Of a stretch of DNA of 23,590 nucleotides, positions 6,761-14,655 are shown piece after piece. Where the stretch lies: the NCBI GenBank assembly GCA_047975545.1, contig JBKEDS010000031.1:1-23590 (forward strand), read 5' to 3'. Positions within the stretch are counted from its first letter, which is position 1. Each line of letters begins with the position of its first letter. Below the pieces are notes generated by a model, which saw nothing but the letters and a program-made list of their open reading frames with translations, had not been told where the DNA came from and did no database searches. This DNA comes from JBKEDS01 sp047975545. GTDB taxonomy: Bacteria > Bacteroidota > Bacteroidia > Flavobacteriales > Flavobacteriaceae. Both the position numbers and the translations under genes were made by a program.

Positions 6761-7060
6761 ATGACCGTGAATTTTCAGTACGTAGGCGTAGATGCAAGCG
6801 AAAGCCTTTCGGCCTATACCGAGGAAAAATTAAACAAATTATTTAACCGTTACGAATTTTTAATAAGTGCGGCCGTGCATTTTAAAAAAGAAGGGCACGA
6901 CCACGAAAAGGGCAAAATATGCAATATAGAATTAAGTTTGCCCGGCCCCAGGATTTATGCAACGTCCAACGAGCATAATTTCGAATTGGCCGTAAAGGAA
7001 ACCATAAACGACTTGGAACGCCAACTAAAAAAACGCAAGGAAGTATACAAAACGCATTAA
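6761..7060 (+). CDS. hpf: ribosome hibernation-promoting factor, short form
   Basis: A 99-residue protein of the HPF/RaiA (sigma-54 modulation, Y) family. It begins MTVNFQYVGVDASESLSAYT, has the helix EEKLNKLFNRYEFL, and has a beta strand with IELSLPGPRIYATSNEHNFE before a basic C-terminal helix (ERQLKKRKE). These proteins bind the small-subunit decoding region in stationary phase and silence or dimerize ribosomes. The long-form C-terminal dimerization domain is absent, so this is a short HPF/YfiA-type protein. I chose the ATG at 6761 over an in-frame TTG at 6692 because homology begins at MTVNFQY and the extra 23 residues are low-complexity. Its 3' end overlaps rlmH on the other strand. Confidence 0.92.
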   Translation: MTVNFQYVGVDASESLSAYTEEKLNKLFNRYEFLISAAVHFKKEGHDHEKGKICNIELSLPGPRIYATSNEHNFELAVKETINDLERQLKKRKEVYKTH

Positions 7061-7530
7061 CGATGGTGGTAAGGTTCGTTCCTTAAAATAGTAAACCCAC
7101 GATATAGCTGTTCGGTAAAAAACAACCGAACCATTTGATGGGAAAATGTCATTTTTGAAAGCGATATTTTCCCATTTGCTTTGGCATAAACCGCATTTGA
7201 AAACCCGTAAGGCCCGCCAATAACAAACACCAATTGTTTAAGGCCTGAGTTCATCTTTTTCTGGAGGTATCCCGAAAAGCCCACCGAATCGAAATGTTTG
7301 CCGTTTTCGTCCAACAAAACCAAGGCGTCGGCGGCGTTCAACTTATTCAAAATAAGCTCGCCCTCCCTATCCTTTTGTTGGGCTTCGCTCAGGTTTTTGG
7401 CATTTTTAATATCGGGAATAATTTCGATACTAAACTTAATGTAAAAACCAAGGCGCTTGGCGTATTCATCTATAAGCGTTTGTAGCGGTTTGCTATCGGT
7501 TTTCCCTATGGTTAAAAGTTTTATTTCCAT
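7057..7530 (-). CDS. rlmH: 23S rRNA pseudouridine-1915 N3-methyltransferase
   Basis: A 157-residue SPOUT-class methyltransferase that uses S-adenosylmethionine to methylate pseudouridine 1915 in helix 69 of 23S rRNA, acting on assembled 70S ribosomes. The SAM-binding knot is visible as VFVIGGPYGFSNAVY (residues 101-115), with LSKMTFSHQMVRLFFTEQLY (124-143) and the characteristic C-terminus RNEPYHHR. Length equals the family norm. The gene converges with hpf: its TAA stop (7057-7059) shares bases with the hpf TAA (7058-7060). Confidence 0.96.
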   Translation of the reverse strand: MEIKLLTIGKTDSKPLQTLIDEYAKRLGFYIKFSIEIIPDIKNAKNLSEAQQKDREGELILNKLNAADALVLLDENGKHFDSVGFSGYLQKKMNSGLKQLVFVIGGPYGFSNAVYAKANGKISLSKMTFSHQMVRLFFTEQLYRGFTILRNEPYHHR

Positions 7531-7630
7531 GGGGCAAAAATAATATTTTCAACTTATTAATAATCGTTTTAAATAGAAGAAGAGGCAAATCAAAACACTT
7601 TTCAAAATACAATAAAGTCAATCAAATTCT

Positions 7631-7638
7631 TATTTTTG
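7631..7638 (+). promoter_or_regulatory. candidate -7 box of the nadC promoter
   Basis: TATTTTTG matches the Bacteroidota -7 consensus TAnnTTTG and lies 19 nt before the nadC ATG at 7658. No clean -33 TTTG is seen at the expected spacing, only a TTTTC near 7599-7603, so the call is tentative. Confidence 0.4.
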
Positions 7639-7657
7639 TTGAAAACCAAATATTAAA

Positions 7658-8518
7658 ATGATAACACAAGAACAATTTGATCAGGAAGTAAAAGCCATAA
7701 TAGAAAACGCCATTCGCGAGGACGTGGGCGATGGCGATCATAGTTCGTTAGCATGTATTCCCGAAAACGCACGGGGCAAGGCCAAACTTTTGGTAAAGGA
7801 CAAAGGCGTTATTGCCGGCGTTAACTTTGCCAAAAAAATATTTGCCTATGTTGATAAAAACCTACGTGTAGACGTAAAAATACAGGACGGCTCCGAGGTT
7901 ACCTTTGGCGATGTGGTTATGTACGTAGAAGGCTCGTCGCGCTCCATTTTAATGGCCGAGCGCACCGTGCTTAACGCCATGCAGCGCATGAGCGCCATTG
8001 CCACCAAAACCAAAATGTTCGTAGATTTAATAAAAGGCACCAAAGCCACCATTTTGGATACCCGAAAAACAACGCCCGGCATACGTGTACTGGAAAAATG
8101 GGCCGTAAAACTCGGCGGTGGCGAAAACCATAGGTTTGCCCTATACGATATGATTATGCTAAAGGACAACCATATCGATTTTGCGGGCGGCATTACCAAT
8201 GCCGTGGAAATGAGCAAGCAATACCTAAGGGAAACGGAAAAAGATTTAAAAATTATGGTCGAGGCCCGCGACCTAACCGAGGTTAAGGAAATATTGGCGC
8301 TCGACGGCGTTTACCGTATTTTATTGGATAATTTTGATTATGAAGATACCCGAAAAGCCGTAAAACTAATTGGCGACAAATGCCTGACCGAATCCTCGGG
8401 AAATATTAACGAATCCACCATTCGCTTTTATGCCGATTGCGGCGTTAACTTTATATCCTGCGGCGCCCTAACGCATTCGGTAAGCAATATGGATTTAAGT
8501 TTGAAAGCCGTAAAATAA
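7658..8518 (+). CDS. nadC: nicotinate-nucleotide pyrophosphorylase (carboxylating)
   Basis: A 286-residue cytoplasmic quinolinate phosphoribosyltransferase: quinolinate plus PRPP gives nicotinate mononucleotide, CO2 and pyrophosphate, in de novo NAD synthesis. Motifs: EDVGDGDHSS (residues 21-30), AERTVLNAMQRMSAIAT (100-116), LDTRKTTPGIRVLEKWAVKL (133-152), GGGENHR (153-159), MLKDNHI (167-173), and a late ESSGNI. All conserved basic residues of the active site (R102, R136, K137, H158, R159, K169) appear to be present. nadA and nadB are not in the window. A clear intrinsic terminator follows, so the transcript is probably monocistronic. Confidence 0.97.
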   Translation: MITQEQFDQEVKAIIENAIREDVGDGDHSSLACIPENARGKAKLLVKDKGVIAGVNFAKKIFAYVDKNLRVDVKIQDGSEVTFGDVVMYVEGSSRSILMAERTVLNAMQRMSAIATKTKMFVDLIKGTKATILDTRKTTPGIRVLEKWAVKLGGGENHRFALYDMIMLKDNHIDFAGGITNAVEMSKQYLRETEKDLKIMVEARDLTEVKEILALDGVYRILLDNFDYEDTRKAVKLIGDKCLTESSGNINESTIRFYADCGVNFISCGALTHSVSNMDLSLKAVK

Positions 8519-8539
8519 TTTAAAAACCCACTGCTTAAA

Positions 8540-8577
8540 AACATCAATACCATAAAAACGTATTGGTGTTTTTTATT
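8540..8577 (+). terminator. intrinsic terminator after nadC
   Basis: The arms AACATCAATAC (8540-8550) and GTATTGGTGTT (8560-8570) pair over 11 bp with a single G-T wobble, around a 9 nt loop. They are followed by TTTTATTTT. The hairpin starts 22 nt after the nadC stop. Confidence 0.8.
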
Positions 8578-8581
8578 TTAA

Positions 8582-8589
8582 TAACTTTG
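8582..8589 (+). promoter_or_regulatory. candidate -7 box before the YihY/BrkB gene
   Basis: TAACTTTG is an exact TAnnTTTG match located 26 nt before the ATG at 8615 and directly after the nadC terminator. A possible upstream TTGG lies in the terminator arm (8563-8566), at a shorter spacing than usual. Confidence 0.5.
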
Positions 8590-8614
8590 TTTGCAACAAA
8601 AAAAAAGCGTGTAA

Positions 8615-9565
8615 ATGACCAAGCCCATAGCGGACAAACTAAACAACATTCCGGTTATAAATGTCCTGGTACGGTTTTTAAAAAAAATAAAACTGCCGGG
8701 CTTGGAAGGCCTGTCGTTTTACGATTTGTTGGAGCTTTATATCACCGGCATAGTAAAAGGCGCATTAACCACGCGGGCAAGCGCTATTGCCTTTAGCTTT
8801 TTTACGGCACTGTTTCCGTTTTTGTTGTTTGTTATCATCATTATCCCCCATGTGCCCATAGACGATTTTAAAATAGAATTTTTACGATTTTTGGGGTCGT
8901 TCCTACCACCATCGACCACCGATTTTTTCTTTCAGAATATTTTTGAGAATATAGACCAATCGCAGCGTGGCGGCCTGTTATCGTCGGTTTTTGTACTGTC
9001 CATTATGCTAATGGCCAACGGTGTAAATGCCGTGTTTTCGGGCTTTAGCAATTCGTACCACGAAAATTTGTCCCGAAACGTATTTAGGCAATATTTTTAT
9101 GCACTGGGCGTAGCCTTAATATTGGCCATGTTGCTTATTGTTACCATAATTGTACTGGGATATTTTCAAATTTATGTGGTACAGAATTTTTTAGAGGCTT
9201 TGGAAAACAGGGGCTTTCAGGTGCAATCGCAAAGCGTGTTTTGGTATAATGTGGCCAAGTACGTGTTTTCGTCCCTTATGTTGTATTTGGCAACCGCCAT
9301 TTTGTATTATTTTGGTACGGCCGAAGGAAAACAGTTTAAATTTTTCTCGGTCGGGGCCTTGTTCACTACGCTGTTAATATTATTAATGTCGTACTTGTTC
9401 TCTATTTATATCGAAAACTTTAGTCAGTACAACAAACTGTACGGTTCTATTGGAGCGCTTTTAATTTTATTGCTTTATCTGTGGCTTAGTGCCAATATTT
9501 TGTTATTGGGCCACGAGCTTAACGCATCCCTGCAACAACTAAAAAAAGGACAAACGGCAGCATGA
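8615..9565 (+). CDS. YihY/BrkB-family inner-membrane protein
   Basis: A 316-residue membrane protein with about six hydrophobic segments. It carries family motifs such as TTRASAIAFSFFTALFPFLL near residue 55, the long loop with PPSTTDFFFQNIFENI, SSVFVLSIMLMANGVNAVFS, and a terminal YGSIGALLILLLYLWLSANILLLGHELNA. That last block is the most conserved part of the family (E. coli YihY, Bordetella BrkB). The older annotation as ribonuclease BN or serum-resistance factor is not reliable, and the molecular function is unknown. The ATG of priA overlaps the stop codon (ATGA), indicating translational coupling. Confidence 0.92.
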   Translation: MTKPIADKLNNIPVINVLVRFLKKIKLPGLEGLSFYDLLELYITGIVKGALTTRASAIAFSFFTALFPFLLFVIIIIPHVPIDDFKIEFLRFLGSFLPPSTTDFFFQNIFENIDQSQRGGLLSSVFVLSIMLMANGVNAVFSGFSNSYHENLSRNVFRQYFYALGVALILAMLLIVTIIVLGYFQIYVVQNFLEALENRGFQVQSQSVFWYNVAKYVFSSLMLYLATAILYYFGTAEGKQFKFFSVGALFTTLLILLMSYLFSIYIENFSQYNKLYGSIGALLILLLYLWLSANILLLGHELNASLQQLKKGQTAA

Positions 9566-12012
9566 ATTTTATAGACGTTATTATTCCCGCCCCGCTTCAA
9601 AAACAGTTTACGTACAGCGTAACCCAGGCCGAGTCCGAATTTTTAAAAATAGGCATGCGGGTATCGGTGCCTTTTGGAAAATCGAAAATATATACCGGTA
9701 TTGTTTATAAAATACACACGCAGCCCCCTATTGCCTACGAAGCCAAGGACATACACCAAATATTGGACGAAACGCCCATTGTAACACCAAAGCAATTGCA
9801 ATTATGGGAATGGATTGCCAAATATTACATGTGCACGCTTGGCGATGTTATGCGGGCGGCCTTGCCCAATGCGTTTATTTTGGAAAGCGAAACCATGGTA
9901 ACGGCAAACAAAACCAAGGAAGTGGACGATTCGTTATTTCAGGACGACGAGTTTTTGGTTTTTGAGGCCCTGCAATTCCAGTCGTCGTTAAAAATACACG
10001 ATGTGGCCAATATTTTGGGCAAAAAGAACGTGCTGCCCGTAATTAATAGGCTTATTGAAAAAGATATAATTTCGTTAGAAGAAGAAGTTTACGAAAAATA
10101 CAAGCCTAAACTGGTGCGCTACGTAAGGCTTCACCCCAATTACACTTCCGAAAAAGCATTGCAAAGTTTGTTGGACGATTTAAACCGCGCGCCCAAACAA
10201 CACCAAGTCGTGTTAACCTTGTTTTCGCTTTCGGCCAAAACAAAAAAGCCCGTAAAGGTTTCCGATTTAACCGAAGTTAGCCAAGCCTCTTCAACCATAA
10301 TAAAAACCCTAATCGATAAAGGGATTTTAGAAGACTACCACATCCAAACCGATAGGGTAGAATATTCCGGCGGCGCAACCGAAGCCTTAAAAACCTTAAA
10401 CGAACACCAACAAAAAGCACTATATGAAATAGAAGCATTGTTTAAGCAACAACAAGTGGTGTTGCTCCACGGGGTAACCTCGTCGGGCAAAACCGAGGTG
10501 TACGTTAAGCTAATAGAAAAAGTCTTGGCGCAGCAACAACAAGTATTGTATTTGCTGCCCGAAATAGCCCTAACCACACAGCTTATTAACAGGTTGCAAA
10601 ACTATTTTGGCGATAAGGTAGCGGTGTTCCACTCCAAATACTCGTCGCACGAACGGGTCGAGGTATGGCAAAACGTATTGCGTAATTCGGCAAAAGCACA
10701 AATTGTTTTGGGGGCACGTTCATCCATATTTCTACCTTTCAATAATTTGGGATTAATTGTGGTGGATGAAGAACACGAACAATCGTTCAAGCAGTTCGAC
10801 CCCGCACCACGTTACCATGCCCGCGATACGGCCGTGGTGTTGGGCAATATGCACCAAGCCAAAGTACTAATGGGTTCGGCCACGCCAAGTTTGGAAAGCT
10901 ATTTTAACGCCCAACAAAACAAATATGGGCTGGTTGAAATTACCCAGCGCTTTAACAATGTGCTTATGCCCGATATCGAGCTGGTGGATATTAAGGACAA
11001 GCACAAAAAGAAACTTATGAAAGGCCATTTTAGCGATAGGCTAATCGAGGAAATGACCGAAACCCTTCGGGACGGTTACCAAATTATACTGTTCCAAAAC
11101 CGACGGGGGTTTTCGCCCATTGTGGCCTGCAATACCTGCGGGCATTCGCCGCAATGCCCCAATTGCGATGTAAGCCTAACCTACCACCAATACCGCAAAC
11201 AACTGCGTTGCCATTACTGCGGGTATGCCGAGGTTATGCCCAAAACATGCTCGGCCTGCGGCAGCCCCGATTTGGACACCAAGGGCTTTGGTACCGAACA
11301 AATCGAGGAAGAGGTAAAGCAACTATTTCCCGAACACCAAGTGGCCCGAATGGATTTGGACACCACAAGGGGCAAATACGGCTACGAAAAAATTATAACC
11401 GCTTTAGAACAGCAGGAAATTGATATTTTGGTGGGTACCCAAATGCTAACCAAGGGCTTGGATTTTAGGAACGTAAAGCTCGTAGGTATTATGAATGCCG
11501 ATAACATGCTTAACTTTCCCGATTTTAGGGCGCACGAGCGCAGTTTTCAGCTTATGCTGCAAGTGGCGGGGCGTGCCGGGCGTACCGATGTTCGGGGCAA
11601 GGTACTAATACAAACCTACAACCCGCACCATGCCATTTTGCAGCAAGTATCCACCAATAATTATAACGATATGTTTAGGGAACAAATGAACGACCGCTAT
11701 AATTTTAAATACCCGCCCGTTTACAAACAAATAAAAATTGTACTAAAGCACAAGGACTACAACAAAACCGAAAGTGCCGCTATATGGTACGCCGCATCGT
11801 TGCGCAACGTTTTTGGTAGTTATGTACTGGGCCCCGAGTCGCCGCCCATTGCCCGGATACGCAACCAGTACCACAAAAATATTTTGGTTAAAATACCCAA
11901 AAACCAACCGCTTTTAAAAACCAAAGAAGCCATTATAAAAGTTAACAATAGCTTTTTAAGCATTAAGGACTTTAGGGCGGTTAGGGTGGTGTTTAATGTG
12001 GATAATTATTGA
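9562..12012 (+). CDS. priA: primosomal replication restart helicase PriA
   Basis: An 816-residue superfamily 2 DNA helicase that recognises stalled forks and D-loops and reloads the replicative helicase. The N-terminal 3' DNA-binding domain (about residues 1-110) begins FIDVIIPAPLQKQFTYSV. Helicase motifs follow: Walker A HGVTSSGKTEVY near 302-314, Walker B VVDEEHEQSF near 400, LMGSATPSLES, and QVAGRAGR near 666. The zinc-binding domain at about 523-570 shows eight cysteines in CxxC pairs (CNTCG, CPNC, CHYC, CSACG). The protein is complete. It shares ATGA with the membrane-protein gene upstream, and its stop lies only 5 nt from the converging lipoprotein gene. Confidence 0.97.
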   Translation: MNFIDVIIPAPLQKQFTYSVTQAESEFLKIGMRVSVPFGKSKIYTGIVYKIHTQPPIAYEAKDIHQILDETPIVTPKQLQLWEWIAKYYMCTLGDVMRAALPNAFILESETMVTANKTKEVDDSLFQDDEFLVFEALQFQSSLKIHDVANILGKKNVLPVINRLIEKDIISLEEEVYEKYKPKLVRYVRLHPNYTSEKALQSLLDDLNRAPKQHQVVLTLFSLSAKTKKPVKVSDLTEVSQASSTIIKTLIDKGILEDYHIQTDRVEYSGGATEALKTLNEHQQKALYEIEALFKQQQVVLLHGVTSSGKTEVYVKLIEKVLAQQQQVLYLLPEIALTTQLINRLQNYFGDKVAVFHSKYSSHERVEVWQNVLRNSAKAQIVLGARSSIFLPFNNLGLIVVDEEHEQSFKQFDPAPRYHARDTAVVLGNMHQAKVLMGSATPSLESYFNAQQNKYGLVEITQRFNNVLMPDIELVDIKDKHKKKLMKGHFSDRLIEEMTETLRDGYQIILFQNRRGFSPIVACNTCGHSPQCPNCDVSLTYHQYRKQLRCHYCGYAEVMPKTCSACGSPDLDTKGFGTEQIEEEVKQLFPEHQVARMDLDTTRGKYGYEKIITALEQQEIDILVGTQMLTKGLDFRNVKLVGIMNADNMLNFPDFRAHERSFQLMLQVAGRAGRTDVRGKVLIQTYNPHHAILQQVSTNNYNDMFREQMNDRYNFKYPPVYKQIKIVLKHKDYNKTESAAIWYAASLRNVFGSYVLGPESPPIARIRNQYHKNILVKIPKNQPLLKTKEAIIKVNNSFLSIKDFRAVRVVFNVDNY

Positions 12013-12017
12013 TGGGG

Positions 12018-12518
12018 TTATTTAGCCCAATCGGTTGCGCCTTTTTCTTTTTTTACCGAAACAATTTTGTTAGCAACATAAATACCTTGGTTAAAAATAT
12101 TGTCGGGGTCATCAATGCCATTGGATATTTTTGTGCCTTCAAATTTGATACTAATTTTTTGTTTATACCGGTCAAAAGAATCTAATTCTTTTTTCAATTT
12201 TAAATATTCTTCATTGTTTGTATAGACGTTTATTATTTCCCCTGTGTTAATTTTTAGTTTAAAATGGGGTTTGTTGTATAAGTTGTTGTTGATTAATATT
12301 TTATGGTAATTGAATATTTTTTTTTCGGACTCCGAATAGTTATTTTGCTCTATATTGGAAATACTTTTTTTAAATTCTTCAATCTTATTGTCGGGTAGCC
12401 CGTATAGAATATTATTAACGTCTATAAGCTTAACGTAAATATCGCCTTCGTAAAGGTTGTTGGGGGTTTTATTGCACGATAGGCTGGCAATGGCCAATAA
12501 TATTAATAAATATTTCAT
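12018..12518 (-). CDS. small predicted lipoprotein, unknown function
   Basis: A 166-residue protein from the ATG at 12516-12518. It starts MKYLLILLAIASLSC, a signal peptide with a lipobox-like LSC and acylation cysteine at position 15, followed by NKTPNN. An in-frame upstream start (12548) is rejected because it would bury the signal peptide behind ten extra residues. The mature part is lysine- and asparagine-rich, with repeated hydrophilic segments such as SISNIEQNNYSESEKKIFNY; no domain is recognised. Only 11 nt separate it from the upstream secreted-protein gene, so the two are probably cotranscribed. Expected location is periplasmic, anchored to a membrane. Confidence 0.75.
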   Translation of the reverse strand: MKYLLILLAIASLSCNKTPNNLYEGDIYVKLIDVNNILYGLPDNKIEEFKKSISNIEQNNYSESEKKIFNYHKILINNNLYNKPHFKLKINTGEIINVYTNNEEYLKLKKELDSFDRYKQKISIKFEGTKISNGIDDPDNIFNQGIYVANKIVSVKKEKGATDWAK

Positions 12519-12529
12519 AATGAGTGGCT

Positions 12530-13039
12530 TTAAAAACCAAAGAACCAAAAAGCATCATCTCCCTTTCCGAATAGGCTAAACGACATTATTTTATCCCCTT
12601 TTTCGTTTAAAAGGAAGTATTGTAATATTTTCTCTTTTTTAGAATCTAACAAAACATAAACCCGGTTTTCAATACTTTCCATACCGCTAATATCAAAGGT
12701 TCTTAGGTGTTTGTATTTGTTATAGGGGTAAATTTTAGGGTGTTTTATGTTTTTTATTTCATAATTAGGTATTAACCAACCTAAATCTTTATTTTTTCCA
12801 TTTCTTGTTTGTTCTACAATTCCAATAGCCATTTCTTTTCTTTCGCTAATTGATAAACTATTGTTGGTGTCGTTTTCAATTTCCAAATATGTGTTTACAA
12901 CGGTTTTTGGGGATATGCTGTCGTTAAACAAATCTTTAATAAACTGTTTTACCAATTTTTCCGGTTTTTCTGTTGTTTGGCTGAAAGAGCAATTAGGTAA
13001 AGCGATAGCCATCGTTAGTATTAAGATTACCTTTTTCAT
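12530..13039 (-). CDS. small exported protein, unknown function
   Basis: A 169-residue protein beginning MKKVILILTMAIALPNCSFSQ, a signal peptide with a probable type I cleavage near the SFSQ typical of flavobacterial secreted proteins. A lipoprotein reading at C17 (LPNC) is less likely. The mature part includes KLVKQFIKDLFNDSISPKTV, SERKEMAIGIVEQTRNGKNK and a C-terminal hydrophobic/aromatic FGKGDDAFWFFGF. No family is recognised. It lies between a cytoplasmic orphan gene (8 nt upstream) and the lipoprotein gene (11 nt downstream). Confidence 0.78.
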   Translation of the reverse strand: MKKVILILTMAIALPNCSFSQTTEKPEKLVKQFIKDLFNDSISPKTVVNTYLEIENDTNNSLSISERKEMAIGIVEQTRNGKNKDLGWLIPNYEIKNIKHPKIYPYNKYKHLRTFDISGMESIENRVYVLLDSKKEKILQYFLLNEKGDKIMSFSLFGKGDDAFWFFGF

Positions 13040-13047
13040 TTTTACTA

Positions 13048-13419
13048 TTAGCGGTAATAAGCTATGGCGCAGTTGTAGTTGTCGTGGTCCAACAGTATTT
13101 TGGTGTCGGTAATTTTTTCGGCAATGCGGTTTAGGTGTTTTAGGGGTATTTCCAACTGTTGGCGGGTAGCATAATCGGCATCGAACTCTGCTTTGTCAAT
13201 AGTGGGTGGCAGGGTGTCGGGGGCTTGTTCCATATAGGTTTTACACTTATCTACCAGTACCTTGTTACGGTCTGCAATAGAGCCGTACTGTTTACGCTCG
13301 GCGGGGGTAAGGTTAATGGCCTTACCTTGTAAAACGGTGTTTATTTGTTGTAGGGCGGTGGTAATTTGGACAAGTTCGTCGGTGGCAAAGCTTATGCTTA
13401 TTAAATTGTCTAATGCCAT
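13048..13419 (-). CDS. conserved-looking hypothetical protein, cytoplasmic
   Basis: A 123-residue protein from the ATG at 13417-13419 (MALDNLISISFATDELVQIT). An in-frame ATG 12 codons upstream would add MQLLTINLKTHN and looks like leader DNA. The sequence has no signal peptide or membrane segment and appears mostly helical, with TALQQINTVLQGKAINLTPA, a lysine/aspartate-rich middle (ADRNKVLVDKCKTYMEQAPD) and a tyrosine-rich end (NYNCAIAYYR). Similar short proteins exist in Flavobacteriia, but I cannot name a family. It heads a tight three-gene run with two exported proteins. Confidence 0.7.
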   Translation of the reverse strand: MALDNLISISFATDELVQITTALQQINTVLQGKAINLTPAERKQYGSIADRNKVLVDKCKTYMEQAPDTLPPTIDKAEFDADYATRQQLEIPLKHLNRIAEKITDTKILLDHDNYNCAIAYYR

Positions 13420-13502
13420 GTTGTGCGTTTTTAAGTTAATGGTTAACAACTGCACAAGATTAAGGCGTTGTAACGAGTATGGGGTCTTGTTTTTTTAACA
13501 AG

Positions 13503-14606
13503 TTAAAGATTTCGGACATCTTTTTTGTACTGCGCAGGTGTTTTGCCCGTAAACTTTTTAAAGGCGGTGTAAAAGCTGGATTTCGAGTTAAAACCCGCCT
13601 CCAAACCAACGGCAACAATGGTGTAATGGTCGTACTCGTTGTTTGCCAACATGGCTTTAGCCTCGTTTACCCGTAGGGCATTTACGTAATCGTTAAAGTT
13701 TTGGTTGGCGTTTTTGTTAATAAGCTGCGATATATAGCCCTCGCTTAAATTTAGTTCTTCCGATAGCGTTTGTAACGAAAGCATTGGGCTTAAATGTAGT
13801 TGCTTATTGGTAATCAACCCTTCAATTTTATTAAAAGCGGTAGGATTTGTTTCGGGTTTTGGCGTGCCTTCCTTTTTAAGCCTTATGGCCTTTCGGTCGT
13901 TAAAAATTTGTTTTTGTACTATGGCGGTATAACCTATCCAGTATATAATAAAGGCCATGCTAATCCATAACGGATAAAACACATAAAAGCCCCGGTTTTT
14001 CGAGGTTTCCAGATAGCTTACCGAGACCAACCAAATAATAATTATGGCCAAGCCCAGGTATAGGATGTTCTTTAGCCATTTGGTTTTTACCTTTATTTCG
14101 GGTACGGTGTATTGGCCGCTCTGTTTTTCGTATTGTTTTATTGCTTTAAAAATGAGTATAATAATAGCAATGGAAAACCCTATTGAAATATACTCGATAA
14201 CCAAGTTTATAATTTTGGCGGCTTTTAGTTCTAATTGCGTGGCATCTTTTACCGCCAAGTACAGTACGCATAGCACAAAAGGGCTATACAGGAGCAATCT
14301 TTCGTTTAGGTTTACGGGTTTGTCCAAATAGCTTTTAACAAAAAAGTAAAAAAAGGGCAGCATTAAAAACTCGAAAGGAATAAAAAGCAGGTGGTGGCGG
14401 TCGTAAACCGAACGGCCTATTAGGCCCGTATCCATAAACCAATATTGTAGGTTGCTAAAGGCCAGGGCCAAAATGGTAAGCACCAAAAAATAATTGGTTT
14501 TGGAGTGCAATTTTTTATTAAGAACAATAACCAAGCTAAATACCAAGCCGTGTACAATACCCACCAGTATTATAATGTTGAAGATATTTAGGTTTAAACC
14601 ATCCAC
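13503..14606 (-). CDS. membrane-anchored AraC-family transcriptional regulator
   Basis: A 367-residue protein. Residues 1 to about 230 form seven or so hydrophobic segments (for example FNIIILVGIVHGLVFSLVIV, YFLVLTILALAFSNLQYWF, LLFIPFEFLMLPFFYFFVKS), with small hydrophilic loops. About the last 95 residues are an AraC/XylS double helix-turn-helix: MLSLQTLSEELNLSEGYISQ, the linking FNDYVNALRVNEAKAMLANN, and the second motif VGLEAGFNSKSSFYTAFKKF followed by TGKTPAQYKK. This membrane-sensor plus AraC layout is common in Bacteroidota. The signal and targets are unknown. It is 49 nt downstream of miaA on the same strand. Confidence 0.92.
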   Translation of the reverse strand: MDGLNLNIFNIIILVGIVHGLVFSLVIVLNKKLHSKTNYFLVLTILALAFSNLQYWFMDTGLIGRSVYDRHHLLFIPFEFLMLPFFYFFVKSYLDKPVNLNERLLLYSPFVLCVLYLAVKDATQLELKAAKIINLVIEYISIGFSIAIIILIFKAIKQYEKQSGQYTVPEIKVKTKWLKNILYLGLAIIIIWLVSVSYLETSKNRGFYVFYPLWISMAFIIYWIGYTAIVQKQIFNDRKAIRLKKEGTPKPETNPTAFNKIEGLITNKQLHLSPMLSLQTLSEELNLSEGYISQLINKNANQNFNDYVNALRVNEAKAMLANNEYDHYTIVAVGLEAGFNSKSSFYTAFKKFTGKTPAQYKKDVRNL

Positions 14607-14655
14607 AACCCAAATATAAAGAAAAATACTACTTTAAAAACGGTTTACGAAAAGT

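Noticed and set aside
8563..8796. Plus-strand frame overlapping the start of the YihY/BrkB gene
   Set aside because: It lies in a different frame through the terminator and the real gene; its translation is basic and low in information, with no recognisable domain.
13486..13502. CTTGTT/AACAAG inverted repeat after the AraC-type gene as a terminator
   Set aside because: The stem is short and the loop is the T-run itself; in the minus-strand direction it is followed by ACCCC, not by a T-run.
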